Assembly: GCF_902506575.1 (NCBI RefSeq)
Contig: NZ_LR732544.1
Coordinates: 1,043,199 to 1,107,198, forward strand
Direction: 5' to 3'
Origin: Streptomyces mexicanus
GTDB lineage: Bacteria > Actinomycetota > Actinomycetes > Streptomycetales > Streptomycetaceae
DNA length: 64,000 bases
The translations under genes were made by a program, and so were the position numbers. Position 1 is the stretch's first letter, and each line of letters begins with the position of its first letter. Of this stretch, positions 1 to 7,756 are shown piece by piece. The notes under the pieces are model-generated. The model was not told the origin of the DNA, made no database searches, and saw only the letters and a list, made by a program, of their open reading frames with translations.

Positions 1-152
1 TCCACCGACCGCCCGGCCCCGTCCGTTCGCGCCTCCATCCTGTCCGCCCGCACCCCGTCCCCGTCCGCACGCCGCCCGGCCGCGTCCATCGCCCGCCCGG
101 CCGCCTCCACCGGCGCCCCGGCGGCCTTGGCCCGCCGACCGTTGCCGTTCAC
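1..152 (-). CDS. Start of the gene after efeO (probably efeB), partial
   Basis: An open frame begins with GTG (152-150) overlapping the TGA of efeO as GTGA and runs off the window edge without a stop (50 codons). The visible N-terminus begins MNGNGRRAKAAGAP and is rich in Ala, Gly and Arg, with no recognisable domain. In actinomycete Efe operons the gene after efeO is usually efeB, a Tat-exported DyP-type peroxidase/deferrochelatase, so this may be its N-terminal extension before the Tat motif. That identity rests on context only. The 4-nt overlap implies translational coupling to efeO. Confidence 0.45.
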   Translation of the reverse strand, partial: MNGNGRRAKAAGAPVEAAGRAMDAAGRRADGDGVRADRMEARTDGAGRSV

Positions 153-1366
153 GCCGTCCTCCGCGGGTCGCACAGGGTGGCCACGGAGGCCAGCCGTTCC
201 ACCAGGTCGCCCAGGACCGCGTCGGTCTTCTCCCGCTCGCTGCGGCTCAGCCGGTCCAGCGGGGTCCACCGTCCGCCGTGCCGGAAGCCGTCCAGGAGGG
301 TTTCGGCGCGGTCCATTTTCCGCTCCAGCGCCGAAAGGCCGCTGTAGCGGTCCGCCAGCAGCGGGCGCAGCCGGGTCAGCACGGCGCGGGTGCCGTCGAG
401 GTTGGCGCGGGCGGCGGCGAGGTTGCTGCCGCTGCCGTAGTCGGTGCGGCCGGTCAGCTCGAACTGCACGGTGTTCTCCAGGATCTCGTGGGCCCGCAGC
501 CCCAACTGGGCGGGGTCCATGCGGGCCTGTGCCCAGTCGTCGCGCAGGGCGGTGAGCGCGGTGACGAGACCGGCCGCCGGGGCCCTGAGGCCGCGGGCGC
601 TCTCGCCGTGCCACAGCCCGTACTCGATCCGGTGGAAGCCGGTGAACGACGCATCGCGCACACCGCCGGGCAGCCCGGCGTCGGTGCCGTTGATGCGCCC
701 GTCCGCGTCGCCGAAGGCGTCGTACGCCGCTCCGAGCCGCTCGTACTGCAGATGCGCCGGCAGCCATGCCGTGCGGGCCGCCGCGAGGTCGCCGCGGTCG
801 ATGGCCTCCCGCAGCCGGACGGCCAGCCGTACCGCCTCCCGCAGCCCGCCGGCCACCCACTTCTGGTAGTCGAGGGCGGGCGGGATCAGGTCGTGCGCGG
901 TGACGGGCGCGGCGGCCGGGCCGCTGCGGCCCCGGTCGACCCGCACGGTGGGCCCGGTGGCCGCGTCGGCGTCCTCGGGCAGGCACCGGAAGGCGTACGC
1001 GCCCCGGCCCAGGCGGACGGTCAGCGAGCGGGTGGTGCCCGGGCCGATGTCCTCGACCTCCCCGTACACCGCGTGGCTGCCGGGATCCTCCAGGATCACC
1101 TCGGCGGCCCGGTCGGAGGTGTTGTGCAGGTCGAAGACCTGAAGGCCGGGCACGGGCGTGTCCCAGCCGCGGCCGCAGCGGCCGGGCGAGACCTCGACGC
1201 CGGTGTGCGGCAGCCCGTCGGCGGCCGTGCCCGCCGAACCCGCCGTGCGGGGAGCACGGCCGTGGCCCAGACCCAGGGCCAGCACCCCGGCCAGGACCAG
1301 TACCGCCGCCACGGCCGACGCGATCCGCCGTCTCGGCGCGCGCGCACCGCGGCCGACCGCCTGCAT
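149..1366 (-). CDS. efeO: EfeO-type iron uptake protein (cupredoxin-like plus imelysin/M75 domain)
   Basis: 405 aa, anchored or secreted, with an N-terminal hydrophobic segment at about residues 14-33 and no lipobox cysteine. A cupredoxin-like domain (about 55-145) is followed by an imelysin/M75 helical domain (about 155-400) with the family's HxxE signature in HRIEYGLW. EfeO proteins present periplasmic or extracytoplasmic ferrous/ferric iron to the EfeU permease together with EfeB. It overlaps the next gene by 4 nt, consistent with an efeO-efeB operon. It is transcribed divergently from the conservon. I saw no TTAGGTTAGGC-like DmdR/DtxR iron box in the 353 nt upstream. Confidence 0.85.
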   Translation of the reverse strand: MQAVGRGARAPRRRIASAVAAVLVLAGVLALGLGHGRAPRTAGSAGTAADGLPHTGVEVSPGRCGRGWDTPVPGLQVFDLHNTSDRAAEVILEDPGSHAVYGEVEDIGPGTTRSLTVRLGRGAYAFRCLPEDADAATGPTVRVDRGRSGPAAAPVTAHDLIPPALDYQKWVAGGLREAVRLAVRLREAIDRGDLAAARTAWLPAHLQYERLGAAYDAFGDADGRINGTDAGLPGGVRDASFTGFHRIEYGLWHGESARGLRAPAAGLVTALTALRDDWAQARMDPAQLGLRAHEILENTVQFELTGRTDYGSGSNLAAARANLDGTRAVLTRLRPLLADRYSGLSALERKMDRAETLLDGFRHGGRWTPLDRLSRSEREKTDAVLGDLVERLASVATLCDPRRTA

Positions 1367-1719
1367 GCGGGTTCCTCCCCCCGGTCGAGCGCTGCGATCA
1401 GGTCATGGTAGGCAACAGCCCTGCCCGAGCCCAGGCATGAGGAAACCGACGAGCCGTGGGATCGGCGCACCGGCTTGTCGCTCTCGCCCGTCGTTCACGG
1501 TCGATCGGCACACCGGCTTGTCGCTCTCGCCCGTCGACCACGGCGGACCGTGTTGATCGCAGGATTGTGACCAGGACCTTTCCAATAAGATCGCCAAGGC
1601 TCGTATAGTGACCGACAGTTGAGCACCACCCGTCACTTCCGACCGTTGTCAGGCCTTGCCCGCGGACCAGACCGAGGGCCGCCCTCCCGCGAGCGGCGGC
1701 CCGCCCGAGGACCCGATTG
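1367..1719. promoter_or_regulatory. Divergent intergenic region between efeO and cvnA
   Basis: 353 nt without a convincing gene. It holds the 43-nt-period direct repeat (1460-1536). It also holds an AT-richer stretch at about 1585-1612 with TATAGT at 1604-1609, a plausible -10 for the conservon, but I see no clear -35 (TTTCCA lies 19 nt upstream). A 77-codon minus-strand frame (1403-1636) spans the repeat and looks spurious. Confidence 0.4.
1460..1536. repeat. Two direct copies of a 34-nt sequence, period 43 nt
   Basis: The copies lie at 1460-1493 and 1503-1536. Each begins GATCGGC[G/A]CACCGG and ends TCTCGCCCGTCG, and they differ at one base. They sit between the divergent efeO and cvnA starts, so they could be a recent duplication or a pair of binding sites. 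Confidence 0.8.
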
Positions 1720-3315
1720 ATGACCGCCCCCACGCCTCGCGGCGAGCGCCCCGCCCTCCGTACGCTCCTGCCTCTGCCCGCCCTGACCGCCGTGGTGGCG
1801 CTCGCCGCGGTCGCGGCGCTGGTCTCGGCGGCGCCGGCCTCCGCCCGTGCCCCGCTCGCCTGGGGGACGGGCGGCGCTGCCGTGGTGCTGGTGATCGCCG
1901 TGTTCCTGGCGGTGCGTGCGGCACGGACCGCCCGGATCGCCCGGCAGCGGCTGCAGTCGGTGCAGCAGGACGCCGACCGCCTGCGGCAGGAGCACGGGCG
2001 GCTGTCCATGGAGGCGCAGCGCGAGCGGCAGCACCTGATCGACGAACTGGCCCGGCAGCGGGCCGAGTTCGCCGAGTCGCTGGCCCGGGAGAAGGCGCGG
2101 GTCGAGGAGGAGAGCGCCCGGGAGCTGCGGCGTCTGAAGGACGAGGGGGCCCGCCTCGCCGAGGAGCTGGAGCGCGCCCGGCGGGCCCGCGACGCCGCGA
2201 TCTCCGCGACCTCCAGCGCGGCCGGCCGCATGCAGGCCCTGACCACCGCGATGCTCGCCGACCTGCGGGCCATGGAGGAGCGCCACACCGACGAGCAGGT
2301 CCTGGCCGACCTGCTGCACCTGGACCACCGCACCGCGCAGGCGGGCCGGCGCGCCGACTCCGTCGCCGTCCTCACCGGCGCCCGGTCGGGCCGCCGCTGG
2401 GCGCGGCCCATCCCCATGGAGTCGATCCTGCGCGGCGCGATGGGCCGCATCGGCGCCTACCGCCGGGTCCGGGGGCACGCCCCCAGCGGGGCCGCGGTCG
2501 CCGGGCACGCCGCCGAGGGCGTGATGCGCGCGCGGGCCGAGATCCTCGACACCGCCGCCACCTTCTCCCCGCCGACCTCGGAGGTGCACGTCTACGTCGA
2601 GGAGGTGCCGGCCGGGATCATCGTGTCCGTGGAGGACAGCGGGCTGGTCATGGGCGAGGTCCAGCTGCGCCGTGCCGAGCGGGCGGTCTCCGGTGACGTC
2701 TCCGAGCTGGGCGGGCTCACCGGCACCCGGCTGGGGCTGGCCGTCGTGGGCCGCCTGGCGCGCAAGTACGGCCTGAAGGTGTCCTTCCGGCCCTCCGCGC
2801 GGGGCGGCACGGGCGTGCTGATGCTCCTCCCGCAGGACATCCTCACCGCGCCCGCCACCGCCCCGGGGCAGCCGGCCCGTACGGCCGCGAGCGAGGACAC
2901 CGACGTCCCGGCCAGGAGCGGGAAGCGAGGGGAGGAGCTGCCTCCCGCCCCCGCTCCCGCTCCCGAACCGGTGCACGACAGCACGCCGGACGGCACCGAC
3001 GGCGACACCGCCGAGCGTGCGGCCGGCCTGCCCCGGCGGCGCCGCGGCCGCACGCTGGCCGAGGCCGAACGAGCCCGCGCCGCCGCCCGCACCCCCGCGC
3101 CGCGCACCGCGTCCGGCCCCCAGGACGCCAAGGCCCGCGTCGCCCGCTTCAGCAGCTTCCGCCGGGCCGTGCGCGCGCCCGGCGCCGAGCACGCGGCGCC
3201 GCCCGGCGCGGCCGGCGAGCGCCCGGCGGCCGAAGGCGACGCCGCGCCCCCGGCCGATGCGGCCCGACCCTCGTCCCACCCCTACGCGCACCCGGAAGGC
3301 GACACCACTTCATGA
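1720..3315 (+). CDS. cvnA: Conservon sensor-kinase-like protein CvnA
   Basis: 531 aa. Two membrane helices (about residues 14-35 and 46-66) are followed by a charged coiled coil (about 66-155), a histidine-kinase-like HATPase domain (about 265-376) and a long Pro/Ala/Glu-rich tail. This is the architecture of CvnA, the membrane component of Streptomyces conservons, which interacts with CvnB-D. I chose ATG 1720 over the adjacent TTG 1717 because GAGGA lies at a better distance. The ATP N-box reads AEILDTAATFSPP, with Thr where the family normally has Asn, so nucleotide binding may be altered. The stop overlaps cvnB (ATGA). Confidence 0.88.
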   Translation: MTAPTPRGERPALRTLLPLPALTAVVALAAVAALVSAAPASARAPLAWGTGGAAVVLVIAVFLAVRAARTARIARQRLQSVQQDADRLRQEHGRLSMEAQRERQHLIDELARQRAEFAESLAREKARVEEESARELRRLKDEGARLAEELERARRARDAAISATSSAAGRMQALTTAMLADLRAMEERHTDEQVLADLLHLDHRTAQAGRRADSVAVLTGARSGRRWARPIPMESILRGAMGRIGAYRRVRGHAPSGAAVAGHAAEGVMRARAEILDTAATFSPPTSEVHVYVEEVPAGIIVSVEDSGLVMGEVQLRRAERAVSGDVSELGGLTGTRLGLAVVGRLARKYGLKVSFRPSARGGTGVLMLLPQDILTAPATAPGQPARTAASEDTDVPARSGKRGEELPPAPAPAPEPVHDSTPDGTDGDTAERAAGLPRRRRGRTLAEAERARAAARTPAPRTASGPQDAKARVARFSSFRRAVRAPGAEHAAPPGAAGERPAAEGDAAPPADAARPSSHPYAHPEGDTTS

Positions 3316-3719
3316 CCGGCCAGACCACCGCCGACGACAAGCTCACCTGGCTCCTGACGGGCCTGCTGGAGCGGACTCCGGGCACGCGGCACGCGCTCGT
3401 GCTGTCCCGCGACGGACTGAAGCTGTGCCGCACCCCGGAGCTGACGGTCGACCAGGCCGACCAGCTCGCCGCGATCGCCGCCGGCATCCAGTCGCTCTCC
3501 CACGGCGCGTCGGCCGAGTTCGGCGACGGCAGCGGCGGGGTGCGCTCGGCGATGACCGAGTTCTACGGCGGCGTGCTGTTCATCGTGGAGGCCGGGGAGG
3601 GGGCCCATCTGGCCGTGATCACCACCGAGGACGCGGACGCCGGGCTCGTCGGGCACAACATGAGCGAGCTGGTCGAGCAGCTGGGCGAGCACCTGACCGC
3701 TCAGCCCCGTACGTCATGA
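3312..3719 (+). CDS. cvnB: Roadblock/LC7 domain protein CvnB
   Basis: 135 aa, a single Roadblock/LC7 domain covering nearly the whole protein (LTWLLTGLLERTPG at the start, GHNMSELVEQLGEHL at the end). In conservons this MglB-like protein works with the CvnD GTPase, probably as its regulator or scaffold. The start ATG overlaps the cvnA stop and the stop overlaps the cvnC start, both as ATGA, so the genes are translationally coupled. Confidence 0.92.
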   Translation: MTGQTTADDKLTWLLTGLLERTPGTRHALVLSRDGLKLCRTPELTVDQADQLAAIAAGIQSLSHGASAEFGDGSGGVRSAMTEFYGGVLFIVEAGEGAHLAVITTEDADAGLVGHNMSELVEQLGEHLTAQPRTS

Positions 3720-4063
3720 GCCGGCCCGGCAGGGACGACGCGCCGGACCGTCTCTACACCATCACCGGCGGGCGCACCAGCACCGGCCCCGACGACCCCT
3801 TCGACCTGGTCACCCTGGTCGTCGCGGAGTCGGAGCCGGTGCCGGGCATGCAGTCGGAGCACGCCGCGATCCTGCGGATGGCTCAACTTCCCACGGCCGT
3901 GGTGGAGATCGCCGCCGAGCTGCGTCTGCCCGTGAGCATCACCAAGGTGCTGCTGTGCGACCTGCTGGCGGCGGGCCGGGTCAGCGCCCGGCATCCGCGC
4001 GCGGCAGCCGTTTACGACCCCGACATCCTGGAGCAGGTGCTCGTTGGACTCCGCAATCTCTGA
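3716..4063 (+). CDS. cvnC: DUF742 conservon protein CvnC
   Basis: 115 aa. It has the DUF742 pattern: RLYTITGGRT near the N-terminus, FDLVTLVVA, then a winged-helix-like middle (AAELRLPVSITKVLLCDLLAAG) and a C-terminal ILEQVLVGL. CvnC proteins are small DNA-binding-like or adaptor proteins of unproven biochemical role within conservons. The ATG at 3716 overlaps the cvnB stop. The 3' end overlaps the cvnD start by 20 nt. Confidence 0.9.
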   Translation: MSRPGRDDAPDRLYTITGGRTSTGPDDPFDLVTLVVAESEPVPGMQSEHAAILRMAQLPTAVVEIAAELRLPVSITKVLLCDLLAAGRVSARHPRAAAVYDPDILEQVLVGLRNL

Positions 4064-4670
4064 GGTGCGCACCCCGCTGGGTGCCTCGGCCCACAACGGC
4101 CTGAAGATCGTGGTCGTGGGAGGCTTCGGCGTCGGCAAGACCACCCTGGTCCGCTCGGTCAGCGAGATACGCCCCCTCAACACCGAGGAGACGATGACCC
4201 AGGCGGGCGAGTCGGTGGACGACGTCACCGGGGTGCGCGGCAAGACCGCCACCACCGTCGCCTTCGACTTCGGCCGCATCACCCTGGACGCGCGCAACGT
4301 GCTGTACCTGTTCGGCGCGCCCGGGCAGGAGCGGTTCTGGTTCCTGTGGGACCGGCTGTTCTCCGGCACGCTCGGCGCGGTCGTGCTGCTGGACACGCGC
4401 CGCATCGACGACTCCTGGTACGCCATCGACCGCCTGGAGCACCACGGCACGCCGTTCATCGTGGCCTGCAACGACTTCGGCGGCCCGGTGCACAGCCACG
4501 CCGAGATCCGCGAGGCGCTCGACCTCGATCCGCAGGTGCCGCTGGTCGACTGCGACGCCCGCTCCCGCCGATCCGGCAAGCAGGTCCTCATCACCCTCGT
4601 CGAGCACCTGAAGAACCAGTACGCCGGTCGGGCCGCGCCCGCGGCCCTGCCCCGGCAGGAGTTGGTGTGA
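4044..4670 (+). CDS. cvnD: Ras-like GTP-binding protein CvnD
   Basis: 208 aa in this reading. The P-loop is GGFGVGKTT (residues 28-36), the switch region includes EETMTQAGESVDDV, and a G3-like LFGAPGQERF and G4-like VACNDFGG follow. This is the MglA/Ras-like GTPase of conservons, expected to cycle with CvnB at the membrane-bound CvnA. The start is uncertain: TTG 4044 fits the family's MDS-type N-terminus and overlaps cvnC. GTG 4065 is the only other early candidate and would remove seven residues. The stop overlaps the first P450 gene. Confidence 0.88.
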   Translation: MDSAISEVRTPLGASAHNGLKIVVVGGFGVGKTTLVRSVSEIRPLNTEETMTQAGESVDDVTGVRGKTATTVAFDFGRITLDARNVLYLFGAPGQERFWFLWDRLFSGTLGAVVLLDTRRIDDSWYAIDRLEHHGTPFIVACNDFGGPVHSHAEIREALDLDPQVPLVDCDARSRRSGKQVLITLVEHLKNQYAGRAAPAALPRQELV

Positions 4671-5884
4671 CCCCCGACGCCGTCCCGCTCAGCGGCCCGG
4701 AGTTCCAGACCGAACCCGCCCGCCTGTACCGCCGGATGCGGAGCGAGCACGGCGCGGTCACCCCGGTGCTGCTCGACGGCGGCATACCGGCCTGGCTGGT
4801 GCTGGGCTACCGCGAGCTGCACCAGGTCACCGGTGACCCGGTGCTGTTCAGCCGCGACTCGGATCTGTGGAACCAGTGGGAGAACATCCCCGACGACTGG
4901 CCGCTGCTGCCGATGATCGGCCACAAGCAGCCGTCGATCCTGTACACCGTGGGCGAGCGGCACCGGGAGCGGGCCGCGATGATCTCCGGCGCCCTGGAGG
5001 GGGTGGACCCGGCCGAACTGCGCCGGCACTCCGAGCGGTTCGCCGACGAGCTGATCGACGCGGTGTGCGCCGAGGGCGAGGCCGACCTCATCGGTGACTA
5101 CGCGATGCTGCTGCCGGTGCGGGTCCTGGCCCGGCTGTACGGCGTCTCCGACGAGGAGGGCCCGGCGCTGGTCACCGCCCTCAACGACATGATCGACGGC
5201 CGGGAGCGGGCGATCGCGGGCCAGGCCCACCTGGCCACGGCCATGGCGGAGCTGCTCGCCGCGCGCAGGGAGCGGCCCGCCGACGACGTGGCCTCGCGGC
5301 TGCTGGCCGACAACCACGGGTTCACCGACCAGGAGATCGCCGAGGACCTGATGGTGATGATGGCGGCCGGACACCAGCCGACCGCCGACTGGATCGGCAA
5401 CTCGCTGCGCCTGATGCTGACCGACGAGCGGGTCGCCGCCTCCCTGTTCGGTGGCCGCAACAGCGTGGCGGAGGCCATGAACGAGGTGCTGTGGGAGGAC
5501 ACGCCCACGCAGAACGTCGCCGGACGCTGGGCGACCCGCGACACCCGGCTCGGCGGCCGTCGCATCCGCGCCGGTGACCTGCTGCTGCTCGGTCTGCAGG
5601 GCGCCAACTCCGACCCCCAGGTGCGCACCCACGGCTCGGCCCTGACCGGCGGCAACAACGCGCACTTCTCCTTCGGCCACGGCGAGCACCGCTGCCCCTT
5701 CCCCGCGCAGGAGATCGCCGAGGTGATCGCGCGGACGGGCATCGAGGTGGTGCTGGACCGGCTGCCGGACATCGATCTGGCGGTGCCCGCCGACGCCCTC
5801 ACCCGCCGTCCCTCGCCCTGGCTGCGGGGGCTGACCGAGTTGCCCGTACGGTTCACCGCGACCCCTGCCCTGAAAGGCGGATGA
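4667..5884 (+). CDS. Conservon cytochrome P450, CYP157-like, lacking ExxR
   Basis: 405 aa from GTG 4667, which overlaps the cvnD stop (GTGA). The heme loop FGHGEHRC puts the thiolate cysteine near residue 342. The K-helix ExxR motif is replaced by EVLW (about 273-276) and the I-helix reads AGHQPTADW instead of the usual AGHETT. CYP157 family members of Streptomyces are known to lack ExxR and to carry EVLW or a similar motif. They typically sit beside a CYP154 gene in conservons, as here. Whether such enzymes are competent oxygenases is unclear from sequence; a structural or signalling role is possible. Confidence 0.88.
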   Translation: MTPDAVPLSGPEFQTEPARLYRRMRSEHGAVTPVLLDGGIPAWLVLGYRELHQVTGDPVLFSRDSDLWNQWENIPDDWPLLPMIGHKQPSILYTVGERHRERAAMISGALEGVDPAELRRHSERFADELIDAVCAEGEADLIGDYAMLLPVRVLARLYGVSDEEGPALVTALNDMIDGRERAIAGQAHLATAMAELLAARRERPADDVASRLLADNHGFTDQEIAEDLMVMMAAGHQPTADWIGNSLRLMLTDERVAASLFGGRNSVAEAMNEVLWEDTPTQNVAGRWATRDTRLGGRRIRAGDLLLLGLQGANSDPQVRTHGSALTGGNNAHFSFGHGEHRCPFPAQEIAEVIARTGIEVVLDRLPDIDLAVPADALTRRPSPWLRGLTELPVRFTATPALKGG

Positions 5885-7167
5885 CGATGACGACCGGCAC
5901 CACTGGCACCACCGGCACAGGCACAGACACCGGCACCACCGGTACCGGCACCGCGAGCGGCGCCCGGATCGCCCTCGATCCCTTCGTCACCGACCTGGAC
6001 GGCGAGAGCGCCCGGCTGCGCGCGGCCGGCCCGCTGGCAGCGGTCGAACTGCCGGGCGGTGTCCCGGTGTGGGCGGTCACCCACCACGCCGAGGCCAAGG
6101 CGCTGCTGACCGATCCCCGGCTGGTGAAGGACATCGGCGTGTGGGGGGCCTGGCAGCGCGGCGAGATCCCCGCCGACTGGCCGCTGATCGGCCTGGCCAA
6201 CCCGGGCCGTTCGATGCTCACCGTGGACGGCGCCGAGCACCGGCGGCTGCGCACGCTGGTCGCGCAGGCGCTGACCCCGCGCCGGGTGGAGCGGATGCGC
6301 GAGCGGGTCGAGCGGCTCACCGAGGACCTGCTCGACGCGCTGCCGCGCGGCCGGGACGTGGTGGACCTGAAGGCCGCGTTCGCCTACCCGCTGCCGATGT
6401 ACGTCGTCGCCGACCTCATGGGCATCGACACCGCCCTGCTGCCCCGCCTGAAAGTGCTGTTCGAGAAGTTCTTCTCCACCCAGACCCCGCCCGAGGAGGT
6501 CGTCGCCACCCTGACGGAGCTGGCGCGGCTGATGGGCGACACGGTGGCCGCCAAGCGGCGGGCGCCCGGCGACGACCTGACCAGCGCGCTCATCCTCGCC
6601 TCCGAGGACGGCGACCGCCTCACCGACGAGGAGATCGTCTCCACGCTGCAGCTGATGGTCGCGGCCGGCCACGAGACGACCATCTCGCTGATCGTCAACG
6701 CGGTGGTCAACCTCTCCACGCACCCCGAGCAGCGCGCGCTGGTGCTCTCCGGCGAGGCCGACTGGTCGGCGGTGATCGAGGAGACCCTGCGCTGGTCCAC
6801 GCCCACCTCGCACGTGCTGATCCGGTTCGCGACCGAGGACGTGCCGGTCGGCGACAAGGTCATCCCGGCGGGCGACGCGCTGATCGTCTCCTACGGCGCG
6901 ATAGGCCGCGACGAGCGGGCGCACGGACCGACCGCGCGCGACTTCGACATCACCCGCACGTCGAAGAACCGTCACATCTCCTTCGGTCACGGGCCGCACG
7001 TCTGCCCGGGCGCGGCCCTGTCCCGGCTGGAGGCGGGTGTCGCGCTGCCCGCGCTGTACGCCCGCTTCCCGCGCCTGGAACTCGCGGTGCCGGCCGCCGA
7101 GCTGCGCCACAAGCCGGTCGTCACCCAGAACGACCTGTACGAACTGCCGGTGCGGCTGGAGCCGTAG
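5881..7167 (+). CDS. Conservon cytochrome P450, CYP154-like
   Basis: 428 aa, with ATG overlapping the previous stop (ATGA). It has a canonical P450 set: AGHETT in the I helix (about residue 261), EETLR in the K helix (about 300) and the heme loop FGHGPHVCPGA (Cys about 375). The first 28 residues are an unusual Thr-Gly repeat encoded by a short imperfect microsatellite, and the real fold starts near ALDPFVTDL. CYP154 enzymes of conservons hydroxylate hydrophobic substrates such as steroids in vitro, but the native substrate is unknown. It is followed after 23 nt by a strong hairpin. Confidence 0.9.
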   Translation: MTMTTGTTGTTGTGTDTGTTGTGTASGARIALDPFVTDLDGESARLRAAGPLAAVELPGGVPVWAVTHHAEAKALLTDPRLVKDIGVWGAWQRGEIPADWPLIGLANPGRSMLTVDGAEHRRLRTLVAQALTPRRVERMRERVERLTEDLLDALPRGRDVVDLKAAFAYPLPMYVVADLMGIDTALLPRLKVLFEKFFSTQTPPEEVVATLTELARLMGDTVAAKRRAPGDDLTSALILASEDGDRLTDEEIVSTLQLMVAAGHETTISLIVNAVVNLSTHPEQRALVLSGEADWSAVIEETLRWSTPTSHVLIRFATEDVPVGDKVIPAGDALIVSYGAIGRDERAHGPTARDFDITRTSKNRHISFGHGPHVCPGAALSRLEAGVALPALYARFPRLELAVPAAELRHKPVVTQNDLYELPVRLEP

Positions 7168-7190
7168 CGCCTCCTGGCCGCCGAACGCGG

Positions 7191-7221
7191 GAAGCCCCCG
7201 GCCGATGAGGTCGGGGGCTTC
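7191..7221. terminator. Bidirectional hairpin after the conservon
   Basis: GAAGCCCCCG (7191-7200) pairs perfectly with CGGGGGCTTC (7212-7221) around an 11-nt loop. It lies 23 nt after the CYP154 stop and 9 nt past the 3' end of the tRNA-like element on the minus strand, so it could serve both. Confidence 0.85.
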
Positions 7222-7230
7222 GTGTGCCGG

Positions 7231-7300
7231 AGCGTTGGGCAGGCCTTGCACCTGCATCTCCCCACGGGAAGCGGGGCGCCTTTCCTTGGACCACCAACGC
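7231..7300 (-). tRNA. tRNA-like cloverleaf, tRNA-Gly(UCC)-like, possibly non-functional
   Basis: Read on the minus strand, 70 nt fold with exact tRNA spacing. The acceptor stem is GCGTTGG/CCAACGC (7300-7294 with 7238-7232, 7 bp perfect), followed by U8, and the D-arm has A14 and GG in its loop. The 17-nt anticodon arm is CCCCG-CTTCCCG-TGGGG, then a 4-nt variable region, and the T-stem is GCAGG/CCTGC (7255-7251 with 7243-7239). The anticodon by position is UCC. G1, C2, G3 and U73 all fit glycine identity. Oddities: the T-loop is TGCAAGG (U55 replaced by G), base 37 is C, C13-A22 is unpaired, and the 3' end is TCCG rather than TCCA. It may be a decayed or specialised tRNA; tRNA finders may score it low. 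Confidence 0.55.
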
Positions 7301-7353
7301 GCGTCCGGCTGCCTTCAGTTGCGGCCACCGGGCGTGTTTCCACGATAGCCCGC

Positions 7354-7397
7354 ACCGGGTGACGGCGCCCGACGAGCCACGCGCGCCGTCACCCGGT
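7354..7397. terminator. Perfect 15-bp inverted repeat
   Basis: ACCGGGTGACGGCGC (7354-7368) and its exact reverse complement (7383-7397) enclose a 14-nt loop. On the minus strand it lies 117 nt after the small secreted-protein gene and 53 nt before the tRNA-like element, so it could terminate the first or act in front of the second. No T-tract follows on either strand. Confidence 0.6.
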
Positions 7398-7513
7398 TGC
7401 CGCATCACCGCTGCTCAGCCCCGGCCACCGGGCTCATCGCCCGGCGGCCCGGCTCGGCTCGCCGCCGCGCGCCCGGCGCGGTGGGGAGGAACACGGCCGG
7501 TGACGCCTGCTGC

Positions 7514-7756
7514 TCACCGCCCCGGGGGGACCACGGTCAGCGATGCCCGGTGCTCGCCGTCCGGGGAGACCGCGGCCGGTGACGTGTGGTCGTGGGCCGG
7601 GCCGGGGGCCGTGGTCGCGGGACCGCCGTCCCCCGCCGCCGCGCCGCTGTCGTCCGCCGCCTGCGCCGGCAGCAGCGGACCGAGCAGCAGACCGCCTCCC
7701 AGGGCCAGGACGGCCACCACCTGCCGCCCGCCGATACGTCCCACGTGACCGGACAA
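7514..7756 (-). CDS. Small secreted protein, unknown function
   Basis: 80 aa if started at TTG 7756, which is preceded by GGGAGG with a 7-nt spacer; the longer frame (ATG 7828) has no such site. The product has a basic start (RIGGR), a hydrophobic core VVAVLALGGGLLLGPLLP and a likely signal-peptidase site after AQA, leaving about 50 residues rich in Ala, Gly, Asp and Pro. I recognise no domain. It is oriented away from the xylanase gene and shares its upstream region. It could be spurious, since high-GC antisense frames are often open. Confidence 0.4.
   Translation of the reverse strand: MSGHVGRIGGRQVVAVLALGGGLLLGPLLPAQAADDSGAAAGDGGPATTAPGPAHDHTSPAAVSPDGEHRASLTVVPPGR

Noticed and set aside
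1403..1636. 77-codon minus-strand frame upstream of efeO
   Set aside because: It is built mostly from the 34-nt direct repeat and shows no domain, signal peptide or ribosome site.
1367..1719. Search for a DmdR/DtxR-type iron box before efeO
   Set aside because: No TTAGGTTAGGCTAACCTAA-like sequence was found.
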